A DNA stretch of 64,000 nucleotides from Macrothele yani (GCA_039090855.1 CM077011.1:24581001-24645000), one strand, 5' to 3'; shown: positions 41,490-53,619, counted from the stretch's first letter. A program made the numbers and translations. The notes: a model not told the origin generated them from the sequence alone.

Positions 41490-41640
41490 AAGTTAGTAAA
41501 ATCATGCAATGTATTGGTTATGAAACGCTTTCCAACATACCAGAAATCATTACACAAGTTCTAATATTACTCGCGTTATTAGGATAATGGCTGTGGAATA
41601 AATCTCGCTGCTGTGCCCTGACCTTTGACCCCATTTCGAT
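41490..41640 (-). repeat. 148-bp-monomer repeat element, end fragment
   Basis: TAGTAAAATCATGCAATGTA to TGACCTTTGACCCCATTTCG matches the left end of the 3.34-kb copy; the rest of the element is missing. Confidence 0.75.
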
Positions 41641-41644
41641 TATA

Positions 41645-41743
41645 TTAAACAGGACACAACATCGATGCCTGCGAAATTCAAACCCGGACCTTCCACGGAC
41701 GAATGCTCATATGCCTTAGACCACTGCACCACCGGGGTGGCCG
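41645..41743 (-). repeat. SINE (family A) head fragment
   Basis: GACACAACATCGATGCCTGC, box B AAATTCAAACCCGG, and AGACCACTGCACCACCGGGG. The 3' domain is absent. Confidence 0.8.
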
Positions 41744-42066
41744 ATTAAAGTTAAGGTCTATGTTCAGCGCATTCCTCACTTTATATTTCAAAGGGTCAAT
41801 AAAACCTAACTGTTTCTCTGATGTTTCTCCCACGTCATGAATTTATCTGTTTTGTGGTGCTGTAGTAACGTTCTGGGTAAATATAGAGGGCGAGTCGAAA
41901 GTTGTGCAATATTTGAATATACGCATCTGCTGCGGTGGGTATGTCACATGTTTAAACTAGTTCAAGTCGCGCACTGCAGTATGTCGAAAGGTACATAAAG
42001 TGGTAGTCGTTGCTGCGAACAGCATTGCATGTCGTAGTTCTGTCTGCTGTTGGGACGCCTAAAATA

Positions 42067-43605
42067 CACTGCTGGACAATTGCTAAGGACGGATCATAAA
42101 CGGCTATACAGCGCATAAAAAAGTAAGTGTGGTTGGATGCCAAGTGAAATAGAATAATGTCAGAATGCCAGGACATTACAAGAAAGACAATTTATTGTGC
42201 TCTGAAATCCAGAAGGCTATGGAACGTGTTCAAGGGACAAACAGGCCATTTTGTGCAGAATACGTAAACGTGAAAAAAATGCAATTCCCGTCCGCAGGCG
42301 TTCCGGCGTAAGATGTCAATACGGGATATGGCCACCATGGAGGGCGATACAAGATTCCACACGTCGTGTCATTCTTTGCACAACATTATCAAGCAGCTGT
42401 TGGGGTAATTTATCCCATTCCTCTGTCAGTGCACGGATGAGGGTGTCCTTGTTTATTGGAGGGCAATGGCGACCGCAAGACTCCTCCCCAAAGCATCCCA
42501 CACATTTTCAATGGGATTCAGATCTGGAGAACGTGCTGGTCATACGAGGCGTTGAATATCCACGCTCTCAAGACACTCCTGGACAGCAACTGTTCGATGA
42601 CATGTTGCGTTGTCGTCCATGAAAATGAATCTATCACCGACAGCACCACGGAACATGCGAACATGAGGTAGCAGAACATCATTAATGTATCGTTGGCCAG
42701 TCATAGTCCCAGTTGGAAGCACATAGAGGGACGTACGGCCATTGATCATGATGCCAGCCCATACCATGACACTACATGTCGGATATCGGTCCCTTTCCTG
42801 TATGTTTGCTGGACACTATGCAGTACCATTATCACGCCAGATCAGTTGTCGTCGACAATCAGACGATAGACTGTATCTACTCTCATCTGAGAAGAGGACA
42901 GCAGACCAGTCGTTATCAGTCCAATTGCGATGTTGATGGCACCATTGCAAACGGGCGGTACGGTGACGTCTGGACAATGGGATGCACACAGCAGGACGGC
43001 GGGCGTATAGTCCTCCTTCATGCAAACGTCTGGCGACAGTTTTTCGGGAGATCCGCTTGCCAGTAGCAGCCATAAACTGATTTGCTACCTCACTATCTGT
43101 GCTGCGCCGGTGTCTTTTTGTTGATAGCACTATGTACCGATCTTCTGCAGGTGTCGTACTGCGAACACGACCTCCCCGTGACTTTTGCTACACTCTCCAT
43201 TTGTTTGGAATTATTTCCAAAGCCTTGAAACAACACTGTGGCTGACGTCGAACTCCCTAGCAACATCTGTTATTTTTCGACTTTCTTCAATCTTGCCAAT
43301 AATACGGCCACGCGTAAAATCATCTAGGTGATGTCAGGAAGACATACTGAAAATTGCAAGTTCGTCAATTGATTCTTTCCCTTTCAACTTTGCGTTTGAA
43401 CAACAACGGTCATAACGCGTCAAATCCTTTATATCTCTTATCGGCGCTCTGACGTCACGAACAAGTTCGGCAATCCAAAATTTGCATACGCACAACACGT
43501 CTTACTGTATCCCGCACTTATGCTAATTTCCACATTTTCCTGCCTTCCATTTTATGGTTGCTATCGTTGCTATTGTCATCCGTCCTTAGCAATTGTCCGG
43601 CAGTG
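42067..43605 (-). mobile_element. Tc1-like transposon nested in the mariner
   Basis: Perfectly placed ends: CACTGCTGGACAATTGCTAAG at 42067 and CTTAGCAATTGTCCGGCAGTG to 43605, with duplicated TA (42065-42066, 43606-43607). Its length of 1,539 bp and C-terminal motif (GGHIPY) resemble the 3.9-kb element, so the two are related but have different ends. Confidence 0.9.
42313..43360 (-). pseudogene. Tc1-like transposase of the nested element, frameshifted
   Basis: Minus-strand pieces in order: a degraded N-terminus, then GKRISRKTVARRLHEGGLYA (helix-turn-helix), then NWTDNDWSAVLFSDESRYSL (first Asp present). Next are MVWAGIMINGRTSLYVLPTG, FIFMDDNATCHRTVAVQ (second Asp present) and PARSPDLNPIENVWDALG (third block with Glu present). 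All three catalytic acids survive in separate frames, which indicates decay by indels more than by substitution. Confidence 0.85.
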
Positions 43606-43627
43606 TATGAACAGCCACAACAGGCTG

Positions 43628-44359
43628 ATTAGGGAACTTTTTCTTTTCGAATTTTAACACGGACATAACGCTGCTCAAGCAACACGAAACATTTGTCACG
43701 CGAAAGAAGAAGGTTCCGTGGACTACAGCATCGCAACCAGATGGTTCAAGAAATTTCGCTCAGACGACAGAAACCTCGACGATCAGCCAAGGTCAGGTAG
43801 GGAGCGATCGATGGATACGCAGACCGTAGAGGAAAAATTCGACAACCAGCACACGGAGATTATAGACATAAAACAGACCACCTTGGTTTGTCATCTTCAG
43901 GACCTCGGCAAAGTCTACAGGAGCTGCCGTATTGTCCTTCACGAAATGAGGCCAGCTGAAGAAAACCGCCGAGTGGAAGTGTGCACGAAACTTCCAAAAA
44001 ATGCACGCGATGTACGTTTCATCAAAAGAATTGTTACGTGCGATGAAAAGTGGGTCTATTTCCGTAAACCTAACACACAACGGCAGTGGCTGTGCCCGGG
44101 CCAGCTTCCTCAACCTGTTGCGAAACGTGGGCGCTTCGAGCACAAGGTGATGCCCTGCGTCTGGTGGAATTTCGAGAGGATAATCCATTAAGAATTTGTT
44201 CCAGACGGTCGGACCATCAACGTCAACCTCTACTCTGTGCAGCTGGAGCGGACATATGACCCTTTGGAGGAGAAGAACTGGTACCGCCGCTCAATCGGAG
44301 AACTGGCAGACATATTGCTAAAGACGGTGCAACACGATGGTCTATACTTTGAATGCTAG
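43628..44359 (+). pseudogene. Mariner transposase, internally deleted
   Basis: From about 43628 IRELFLFEF, a stop, HGHNAAQATRNICHAKEEGS and VDYSIATRWFKKFRSDDRNL show the mariner helix-turn-helix pair. The linker QPRSGRERS, the block KRIVTCDEKWVYFRKP (first Asp), QLPQPVAKRGRFEHKVM and VWWNFERIIH follow in one frame to 44189. Only the extreme C-terminus (WYRRSIGELADILLKTVQHD) comes after, so the LHDNARPH-type and third catalytic blocks are deleted. The motif set resembles the SETMAR/Hsmar-type group. Confidence 0.85.
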
Positions 44360-44436
44360 TCAGCTTTGGTCGTAAAGGTGCGTATGAAGATATAAAGTGA
44401 TCCAAATATTGCAAAACCATTGACTCACCCTCCGTA

Positions 44437-44760
44437 AACAAGAATGTTCCCATAGCAGAGCAGCTGAGAGAAAAGTAATTCTTCAACTAAGATGTAAAAC
44501 ATTGGGTAGAAACGACAAAAAGAGGAGTGTTTCCACTTTTCACTCTTTGCCTATTATTACCACGGCCTCAACGTGGCAGTGGTAATATGAGGTAATAGGT
44601 AAAGAGCAATGTTAGCAATATTTACAATAACAGTAATAATAAACAATTATTGAAAGTAATTGCAAATTCTTGAAATTATTTTTTTTTCAAACCAAAAAGG
44701 GATCAATATATATATTTTTTTTTAATTTAACGTAATATCAAACTCATGAAATTTCGTCCT
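44437..44760. other. No recognisable gene
   Basis: AT-rich sequence with poly-T runs and AATAAT microsatellite; nothing coding. Confidence 0.4.
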
Positions 44761-44762
44761 AA

Positions 44763-44915
44763 AATTATATTTCAAGTGCTTCAAGATCTTCCAATCTTTT
44801 AGTATTCATTACCAGTACTTATATTTCAGGCATGCTATACGGTCAATTTATGTTTGTCTATTACCTGTACTTGCACCTGTTTTAGGTGCACTTCAGGATC
44901 ACCATATCATTCGTT
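44763..44915 (+). repeat. Diverged ~75-85-bp tandem repeat, left of the satellite
   Basis: Phrases such as AGTATTCATTACCAGTACTT, ATATTTCAGGCATGCT and GGTGCACTTCAGGATCACC recur at 51136-51410 on the other side of the 31-bp satellite, so the satellite appears to have grown within this older repeat. Confidence 0.6.
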
Positions 44916-44984
44916 GCAAGAGGTTTGCATGCGCCAGGGCCGGCTTTTTTTAGTTTAAAGAATAAAGCAACGGGCAGAGCCGAG

Positions 44985-47900
44985 CCAGACGGGACCGGGC
45001 TTTCTTCCATACATCTATGACCAGGCCGGGCTTTCTTCCAGACCTCTATGACCAGGCGGGGCTTTCTTCCAGACATCTATGACGAGGCCGGAATTTCTTC
45101 CAGACATCTATGACCAGGCCGGGTTTTCTTCCAGACATCTATGACCAGGCGGGGCTTTCTTCCAGACATCTATGACCACGCCGGGCTTTCTTCCAGACAT
45201 CTATGACCACGCCGGGCTTTCTTCCAAACATCTATGACCACGCCGGGCTTTCTTCCAGAAATCTATGACCACGCCGGGATTTCTTCCAGACATCTATGAG
45301 CAGGCCGGGCTTTCTTCCAGACATCTATGACCAAGCCGGGCTTTTTTCCAGACATCTATGAGCAGGCCGGGCTTTTTTCCAGACATCTATGACCAGGCCG
45401 GGCTTTCTTCCAGACATCTATGACCAGGCCGGGCTTTTTTCCAGACATCTAAGACCAGGCCGGGCTTTCTTCCAGACATCTATGACCAGGCTGGGCTTTC
45501 TTCCAGACATCTATGACCAGGCCGGGCTTTCTTCCAGACATCTATGAACATGCCGAGCTTTCTTTCAGACATCTATGACCAGGCCGGGCTTTCTTCCAGG
45601 TATCTATGACCAGGCCGGGTTTTCTTCCAGACATCTATGACCAGGCCGGGTTTTCTTCCAGACATCTATGACCAGGCCGGGCTTTCTTCCAGACATCTAT
45701 GAACATGCCGAGCTTTCTTCCAGACATCTATGACCAGGCCGGGCTTTCTTCCAGGTATCTATGACCAGGCCGGGTTTTCTTCCAGACATCTATGAACATA
45801 CCGAGCTTTGTTCCAGACATCTATGACCAGGCCGGGCTTTCTTCTAGACATCTATGAACATACCGAGCTTTGTTCCAGATATCTATGACCAGGCCGGGTT
45901 TTCTTCCAGACATCTATGACCAGGCCGGGCTTTCTTCCAGACATCTATGAGCAGGCCGGGCTTTCTTCCAGACATCTATGACCAGGCCGGGCTTTTTTCC
46001 AGACATCTAAGACCAGGCCGGGCTTTCTTCCAGACATCTATGACCAGGCTGGGCTTTCTTCCAGACATCTATGACCAGGCCGGGCTTTCTTCCAGACATC
46101 TATGAACATGCCGAGCTTTCTTCCAGACATCTATGACCAGGCCGGGCTTTCTTCCAGGTATCTATGACCAGGCCGGGTTTTCTTCCAGACATCTATGACC
46201 AGGCCGGGTTTTCTTCCAGACATCTATGACCAGGCCGGGTTTTCTTCCAGACATCTATGACCAGGCCGGGCTTTCTTCCAGGTATCTATGACCAGGCCGG
46301 GTTTTCTTCCAGACATCTATGACCAGGCCGGGTTTTCTTCCAGACATCTATGACCAGGCCGGGTTTTCTTCCAGGTATCTATGACCAGGCCGGGTTTCCT
46401 TCCAGACATCTATGACCAGGCCGGGTTTTCTTCCAGACATCTATGACCAGGCCGGGTTTTCTTCCAGACATCTATGACCAGGCCGGGCTTTCTTCCAGGT
46501 ATCTATGACCAGGCCGGGTTTTCTTCCAGACATCTATGACCAGGCCGGGTTTTCTTCCAGACATCTATGACCAGGCCGGGTTTTCTTCCAGGTATCTATG
46601 ACCAGGCCGGGCTTTCTTCCAGACATCTATGACCAGGCTGGGCTTTCTTCCAGACATCTATGACCAGGCCGGGCTTTCTTCCAGACATCTATGAACATGC
46701 CGAGCTTTCTTCCAGACATCTATGACCAGGACGGGCTTTCTTCCAGGTATCTATGACCAGGCCGGGTTTTCTTCCAGACATCTATGACCAGGCCGGGTTT
46801 TCTTCCAGACATCTATGACCAGGCCGGGCTTTCTTCCAGACATCTATGAACATGCCGAGCTTTCTTCCAGACATCTATGACCAGGCCGGGCTTTCTTCCA
46901 GGTATCTATGACCAGGCCGGGTTTTCTTCCAGACATCTATGACCAGGCCGGGTTTTCTTCCAGACATCTATGACCAGGCCGGGCTTTCTTCCAGACATCT
47001 ATGAACATGCCGAGCTTTCTTCCAGACATCTATGACCAGGCCGGGCTTTCTTCCAGGTATCTATGACCAGGCCGGGTTTTCTTCCAGACATCTATGACCA
47101 GGCCGGGCTTTCTTCCAGACATCTATGAACATGCCGAGCTTTCTTCCAGACATCTATGACCAGGCCGGGCTTTCTTCCAGACATCTATGACCAGGCCGGG
47201 TTTTCTTCCAGACATCTATGACCAGGCGGGGCTTTCTTCCAGACATCTATGACCACGCCGGGCTTTCTTCCAGACATCTATGACCACGCCGGGCTTTCTT
47301 CCAAACATCTATGACCACGCCGGGCTTTCTTCCAGAAATCTATGACCACGCCGGGATTTCTTCCAGACATCTATGAGCAGGCCGGGCTTTCTTCCAGACA
47401 TCTATGACCAAGCCGGGCTTTTTTCCAGACATCTATGAGCAGGCCGGGCTTTTTTCCAGACATCTATGACCAGGCCGGGCTTTCTTCCAGACATCTATGA
47501 CCAGGCCGGGCTTTTTTCCAGACATCTAAGACCAGGCCGGGCTTTCTTCCAGACATCTATGACCAGGCTGGGCTTTCTTCCAGACATCTATGACCAGGCC
47601 GGGCTTTCTTCCAGACATCTATGAACATGCCGAGCTTTCTTTCAGACATCTATGACCAGGCCGGGCTTTCTTCCAGGTATCTATGACCAGGCCGGGTTTT
47701 CTTCCAGACATCTATGACCAGGCCGGGTTTTCTTCCAGACATCTATGACCAGGCCGGGCTTTCTTCCAGACATCTATGAACATGCCGAGCTTTCTTCCAG
47801 ACATCTATGACCAGGCCGGGCTTTCTTCCAGGTATCTATGACCAGGCCGGGTTTTCTTCCAGACATCTATGAACATACCGAGCTTTGTTCCAGACATCTA

Positions 47901-50445
47901 TGACCAGGCCGGGCTTTCTTCTAGACATCTATGAACATACCGAGCTTTGTTCCAGATATCTATGACCAGGCCGGGTTTTCTTCCAGACATCTATGACCAG
48001 GCCGGGCTTTCTTCCAGACATCTATGAGCAGGCCGGGCTTTCTTCCAGACATCTATGACCAGGCCGGGCTTTTTTCCAGACATCTAAGACCAGGCCGGGC
48101 TTTCTTCCAGACATCTATGACCAGGCTGGGCTTTCTTCCAGACATCTATGACCAGGCCGGGCTTTCTTCCAGACATCTATGAACATGCCGAGCTTTCTTC
48201 CAGACATCTATGACCAGGCCGGGCTTTCTTCCAGGTATCTATGACCAGGCCGGGTTTTCTTCCAGACATCTATGACCAGGCCGGGTTTTCTTCCAGACAT
48301 CTATGACCAGGCCGGGTTTTCTTCCAGACATCTATGACCAGGCCGGGCTTTCTTCCAGGTATCTATGACCAGGCCGGGTTTTCTTCCAGACATCTATGAC
48401 CAGGCCGGGTTTTCTTCCAGACATCTATGACCAGGCCGGGTTTTCTTCCAGGTATCTATGACCAGGCCGGGTTTCCTTCCAGACATCTATGACCAGGCCG
48501 GGTTTTCTTCCAGACATCTATGACCAGGCCGGGTTTTCTTCCAGACATCTATGACCAGGCCGGGCTTTCTTCCAGGTATCTATGACCAGGCCGGGTTTTC
48601 TTCCAGACATCTATGACCAGGCCGGGTTTTCTTCCAGACATCTATGACCAGGCCGGGTTTTCTTCCAGGTATCTATGACCAGGCCGGGCTTTCTTCCAGA
48701 CATCTATGACCAGGCTGGGCTTTCTTCCAGACATCTATGACCAGGCCGGGCTTTCTTCCAGACATCTATGAACATGCCGAGCTTTCTTCCAGACATCTAT
48801 GACCAGGACGGGCTTTCTTCCAGGTATCTATGACCAGGCCGGGTTTTCTTCCAGACATCTATGACCAGGCCGGGTTTTCTTCCAGACAGCTATGACCAGG
48901 CCGGGCTTTCTTCCAGACATCTATGAACATGCCGAGCTTTCTTCCAGACATCTATGACCAGGCCGGGCTTTCTTCCAGGTATCTATGACCAGGCCGGGTT
49001 TTCTTCCAGACATCTATGACCAGGCCGGGTTTTCTTCCAGACATCTATGACCAGGCCGGGCTTTCTTCCAGACATCTATGAACATGCCGAGCTTTCTTCC
49101 AGACATCTATGACCAGGCCGGGCTTTCTTCCAGGTATCTATGACCAGGCCGGGTTTTCTTCCAGACATCTATGACCAGGCCGGGCTTTCTTCCAGACATC
49201 TATGAACATGCCGAGCTTTCTTCCAGACATCTATGACCAGGCCGGGCTTTCTTCCAGGTATCTATGACCAGGCCGGGTTTTCTTCCAGACATCTATGACC
49301 AGGCCGGGTTTTCTTCCAGACATCTATGACCAGGCCGGGCTTTCTTCCAGACATCTATGAACATGCCGAGCTTTCTTCCAGACATCTATGACCAGGCCGG
49401 GCTTTCTTCCAGGTATCTATGACCAGGCCGGGTTTTCTTCCAGACATCTATGACCAGGCCGGGTTTTCTTCCAGACATCTATGACCAGGCCGGGCTTTCT
49501 TCCAGACATCTATGAACATGCCGAGCTTTCTTCCAGACATCTATGACCAGGCCGGGCTTTCTTCCAGGTATCTATGACCAGGCCGGGTTTTCTTCCAGAC
49601 ATCTATGACCAGGCCGGGCTTTCTTCCAGACATCTATGAACATGCCGAGCTTTCTTCCAGACATCTATGACCAGGCCGGGCTTTCTTCCAGGTATCTATG
49701 ACCAGGCCGGGTTTTCTTCCAGACATCTATGACCAGGCCGGGCTTTCTTCCAGACATCTATGAACATGCCGAGCTTTCTTCCAGACATCTATGACCAGGC
49801 CGGGCTTTCTTCCAGGTATCTATGACCAGGCTGGGTTTTCTTCCAGACATCTATGACCAGGCCGGGTTTTCTTCCAGACATCTATGACCAGGCCGGGCTT
49901 TCTTCCAGACATCTATGAACATGCCGAGCTTTCTTCCAGACATCTATGACCAGGCCGGGCTTTCTTCCAGGTATCTATGACCAGGCCGGGTTTTCTTCCA
50001 GACATCTATGACCAGGCCGGGCTTTCTTCCAGGCATATATGACCAGGCCGGGTTTTCTTCCAGACATCTATGACCAGGCCGGGTTTTCTTCCAGACATCT
50101 ATGACCAGGCCGGGCTTTCTTCCAGACATCTATGAACATGCCGAGCTTTCTTCCAGACATCTATGACCAGGCCGGGCTTTCTTCCAGGTATCTATGACCA
50201 GGCCGGGTTTTCTTCCAGACATCTATGACCAGGCCGGGTTTTCTTCCAGACATCTATGACCAGGCCGGGCTTTCTTCCAGACATCTATGAACATGCCGAG
50301 CTTTCTTCCAGACATCTATGACCAGGCCGGGCTTTCTTCCAGGTATCTATGACCAGGCCGGGTTTTCTTCCAGACATCTATGACCAGGCCGGGCTTTCTT
50401 CCAGGCATATATGACCAGGCCGGGCTTTCTTCCAGACATCTACAA
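44985..50445. repeat. 31-bp satellite, ~5.46 kb (about 176 units)
   Basis: The unit is GACCAGGCCGGGCTTTCTTC plus CAGACATCTAT. Variants mark positions: GAACATGCCGAGC, CCAGGTATC, GGGTTTTC, CCACGCCGGG, AAGACCAGG. A 2,077-bp block (67 units) starting near 45111 is repeated from 47188 (marker ACCAGGCGGGG at 45144 and 47221; GACCAGGACGGG at 46724 and 48801). Later units form 4-5-unit (124/155-bp) sub-repeats. Minus-strand ORFs with RKPGLVIDVWKK repeats are by-products: the unit is not divisible by 3 and stops recur. Confidence 0.95.
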
Positions 50446-50449
50446 CCTG

Positions 50450-51120
50450 GCCGGGATGGGCCGGGCAAAGTCGACCCATTCTTTTTATTGCAAAGGTAAA
50501 GAAAGAAAAAATTCGTGTCCTCCGATTTTCTGTCTGTTTAACTGTTTTACTGGCTTTACTTACTTCCATGACATAGCCTAGAGCATAATCGCAAAAGCCA
50601 GGAGAGCCATTCACATCGTTTTTACCATCTGTAGGTATTAAGATGGTAAAACCACTTTGGAGCTTGTTGACAACAAAAAGATTCGACCAGCAGCGAGTGT
50701 GTATGTGTTGTGCGGAGCGGGGAACGGGGAGTGTCTGCAGTGGAGTGGGGTGTGTATGTGTGTGTTTGTATGAGAGAGTGGGACAACATCGACTTTTTCT
50801 CCTATCCCTAATCTGTATAGGGATTGACTTTTGTAGTGTTACCGCTTACTAGTTCAGAGAAAGGGAGATTTTGAACGCTCATAGTCTTTTTTCTCTCTCT
50901 GTGTCTTTAAAGGTCATATTCTTCGCTAATTGTTAAAGTTTAGTTAATATTTTTAGGATTATATTCAACTAAATATTTTCAATAATATCTCATTTCATTA
51001 TTTAATTTTCACAATTTAATAAAATACTATAATAAAACAAAATATTTCCAAATGGCACATCACGGGCAAGGCCTAAATAAGAGCTACAATTGGCAGGGCT
51101 GCGCCAGGCCCGGCCAGGCC
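50450..51120. other. No recognisable gene
   Basis: Starts and ends with GGCCGGGC-type phrases like the satellite; the interior is unique. Short ORFs on both strands (50378-50614, 50643-50852) lack motifs. A CT-rich CTCTCTCTGTGTC stretch lies near 50892. Confidence 0.4.
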
Positions 51121-51124
51121 GAGT

Positions 51125-51415
51125 GTCTAATATTTGAAACGGGCTTATGCTTCAGGTATGCTTCAAGATCACCTTACACTTCAGTATTTATAACTGTTAT
51201 TCATACATAATATGTTATTTCTGATCACTTTATGCCTTAGTATTCGTTACCATTACTTCTTATTTAAATGTGTTTTACGATCCTTTACTCTTTAGTATTC
51301 GCTAAGCACCAACTTTACTTATATTTCAGGTGTAGATCACGTTATCTTTCAGTATACTTTAGCATTGCTTATGCTTCGGGTGTACATTAGGATCATTTAT
51401 ACTTCACGGCTCGTT
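51125..51415 (+). repeat. Diverged ~75-85-bp tandem repeat, right of the satellite
   Basis: Repeats of ACTTCAGTATT(C), CTTCAGGT.TGCTTCAAGATCAC and CTTTAGTATTCG.TA lie between the satellite and unique DNA, and match 44763-44915. Confidence 0.6.
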
Positions 51416-51552
51416 GGAGTTATTTTCTTTTTCCAAATGCTGCACACCTAATGATCATAAACGATTATGCATACACTAAAAGCTTAGTTAAAATATAAGT
51501 TCCACATTTGTCTATAGTATGTCCAATGATATTTGAGTCATCTTATTTTCAG

Positions 51553-51674
51553 TTTCTTTAATAAAAAAAAAAAGCACGATAATACCGAAGTCACGAAACA
51601 AATTCAGCTGATAAAGGATTTCGCAGACATTAAAACTGCGCATAAAAGAAAACTAGTGGCTTTGCAAAAAAAAG
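51553..51674 (+). CDS. Candidate internal exon, unknown product
   Basis: A pyrimidine-rich acceptor (TCTTATTTTCAG) is followed by 122 bp open in one frame, reading KHDNTEVTKQIQLIKDFADI then KTAHKRKLVALQKK, and a donor AAAG/GTAATA. The peptide is charged and helical, not low-complexity. I do not recognise the family. An adjacent ORF (51757-51978) is also open but has no clear splice sites. It may be a real exon or a chance ORF. Confidence 0.3.
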
Positions 51675-51979
51675 GTAATAACATTTTTTTTAAATTACTA
51701 GCGGTAAGGGACATCTAAAAACTAATTACATTAAAGGTTACTTAATTTTAAATAGTGTGATTACTCAACAAAGTGAGGAATTTCCCGTTTTATCACCTCT
51801 GCATTTGCTGAAGGCACACTTCGTCAACGATCACAAAATCAATGTCACAAAGTTATCTCATTACTGCTTGAGCCCGATAATGATCCACACGAACCTTATG
51901 GCACCGCGAAGTTCAATAAAGCCGTTGCACACGAAGATAGACTCTCTTCCTAAAAGAGAAAAATTAAAAAAAAAATAAC

Positions 51980-52730
51980 ACTGAAACAACAGAGTAAGAA
52001 AAGAGACACTAAAAATTAAAAATGCCGAATCGATGAGGCCGGTTTCTCAGAGCACTTTCTGAGAATGAGTATTGGGCATGTTCAAATTAAAATCTCTATC
52101 ATCGCTTAGGATCTTATCCGTACGATTAGATTAGATTACTCCGAGTTCATCTCTTGTATTAACTGTTTCATAAATCAAAGAAACAGCTGGATTAACTGAA
52201 ACGAATTACTGAAACCCTGGATTAATTGTTCATTTAGGAAGCTATAGTTTTCTCTTTTAATTTGAAAATATGTGAAACATGTTGTGACGCATATCCTAAA
52301 TTAACTTTCCCTTTCAGTTTCTTTCCCTATGTAAATTTTGAGTTCCTTCTCAGTTATACTTCGCACTTAACGTGATATCTTCTGTCTCAAACGAATACTG
52401 TTGGCAACACATTTGAGGTAGAATGAATGTGACGTATGCCTGTTATGAGGTAAGAACCAGAGATAAAAACTAGAATACAACAGTTGCTCGTGTGGAGTGT
52501 GGAGTGTTGAATGTGGATGTGGTTGATACTGATTTGTTATGTAAAATGTGAAGTGCTATGTTGTATTAGTGAACACATCTGGAATAAAGCCAATTTCCGT
52601 AAGTTTGACTTCTGTTTAAATGCTTCGTCTGGCCGTTAAGGTTTAATTTAGGAACTCTTTCATCGTATGGTGATGTTTTTAAAATAACGTAAAAGTACGA
52701 AAAGACATTACTTTATAATGTACGTTAGTA
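51980..52730. other. No gene; possible solo LTR near 52,270-52,640
   Basis: TGTTGTGACGCATATCC (52279) to about 52640 includes GTGGAGTGTGGAGTGTTGAA repeats and TGGAATAAAGCC (polyadenylation-like). No matching second LTR or ORFs, so this is only a suggestion. Confidence 0.25.
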
Positions 52731-52742
52731 TGCGAAATGACG

Positions 52743-52832
52743 TACTGAGGTGACAAATGGCTAAAATCATAATGAAGCAGTAATAAGCCCACTGGCGTAG
52801 TTTAATAGGGTGAACAGCCGCTCCGGAGTAGA
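52743..52832 (+). repeat. Dispersed repeat C, copy 1
   Basis: TACTGAGGTGACAAATGG to GAACAGCCGCTCCGGAGTAGA matches 53620-53710. Confidence 0.7.
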
Positions 52833-52972
52833 TGTCGGTCCATATCCACCACCCGCAAAAGTATTTAATGCTGAATTGACGCCCGAACGAAAGGGAATCT
52901 CCTTGCCGTTCGGTTGAATAATCTGGATGATGTGCGCTGCACGTAGTGCACGTAACTAACCCTTTTATTAGC

Positions 52973-53119
52973 TGAAACGAGTTAACTCGGTTAGCAAACT
53001 GGGTTGAAATGAGCACAAATGGATATATTCGCTGTCTAGGAAGTGGACCGAACGCGGCAGGAACGAGTGAACCTGCGCATCAAAATGCGTCGCTTTCCCC
53101 TTAGCTTTGTCATTCGAAG
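52973..53119 (+). repeat. Dispersed repeat B, copy 2
   Basis: Partner of 41353-41487. This copy has an extra GTGGACCGAACGCGGCAGG segment. Confidence 0.7.
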
Positions 53120-53391
53120 TAGCCACTTAGGGGAATAATGAGCACTAGTCCCGTCTGACTGCTGAGAAGGCTATAACAGTGTCAACGGAAATAAGAAACG
53201 AAAGAGATGTTTGTCTCACCTGTCTCTGCCGGGCAGCATGATGTCCGTGTTCATCATGCTTTGCATCATGGGACAGAAATTAGGACTAGAAGCGAGCGTT
53301 TAACCCTAGTAACAGGATTATCGTCCGCTCTGTTGTGGTCAGAGGAGGAAAGACTTTTTTTCCCCTAGCTTTCGCTAAATCTTCCTTTCGT

Positions 53392-53446
53392 AAAATTTCC
53401 CCAAACAGAAAAGTAACCTGAGCGTTTCCTGTTTGGGGAAAATTTT
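53392..53446. repeat. Perfect-arm hairpin
   Basis: AAAATTTCCCCAAACAG (53392-53408) and CTGTTTGGGGAAAATTTT (53429-53446) pair over 16-17 bp with one extra base, loop about 20 nt. Confidence 0.75.
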
Positions 53447-53619
53447 GGTCCAGGTACATCAACCGATTACAGGGATAATAAAAATAGTTCTTCTGCAAGG
53501 AGATGGTTTTTCGGGCATACATAGTTATCGGCTGATCTGAAACAAGCGATTTTGCGACTCCGCCTTTCTCAAGAGGAGAGATGACGTAGTATTCTACGTG
53601 ATATGACGCAGATGATGTA

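Larger units (their letters stand above)
41884..44434 (+). mobile_element. Mariner element interrupted by a Tc1 insertion
   Basis: Ends TAGAGGGCGAGTCGAAAG...TTGTGCAATATTTG (41884) and AAATATTGCAAAACCATTGACTCACCCTC (to 44434), inverted, with TA outside each. The mariner sequence stops at 42064, resumes at 43608, and is otherwise about 1.0 kb, shorter than the usual ~1.3 kb. It therefore also carries an internal deletion. Confidence 0.85.

Noticed and set aside
44985..50445. Open frames with RKPGLVIDVWKK-type peptide repeats in the 31-bp satellite
   Set aside because: The 31-bp unit is not a multiple of 3, stops recur, and all frames show the same pattern; these are by-products of the repeat.
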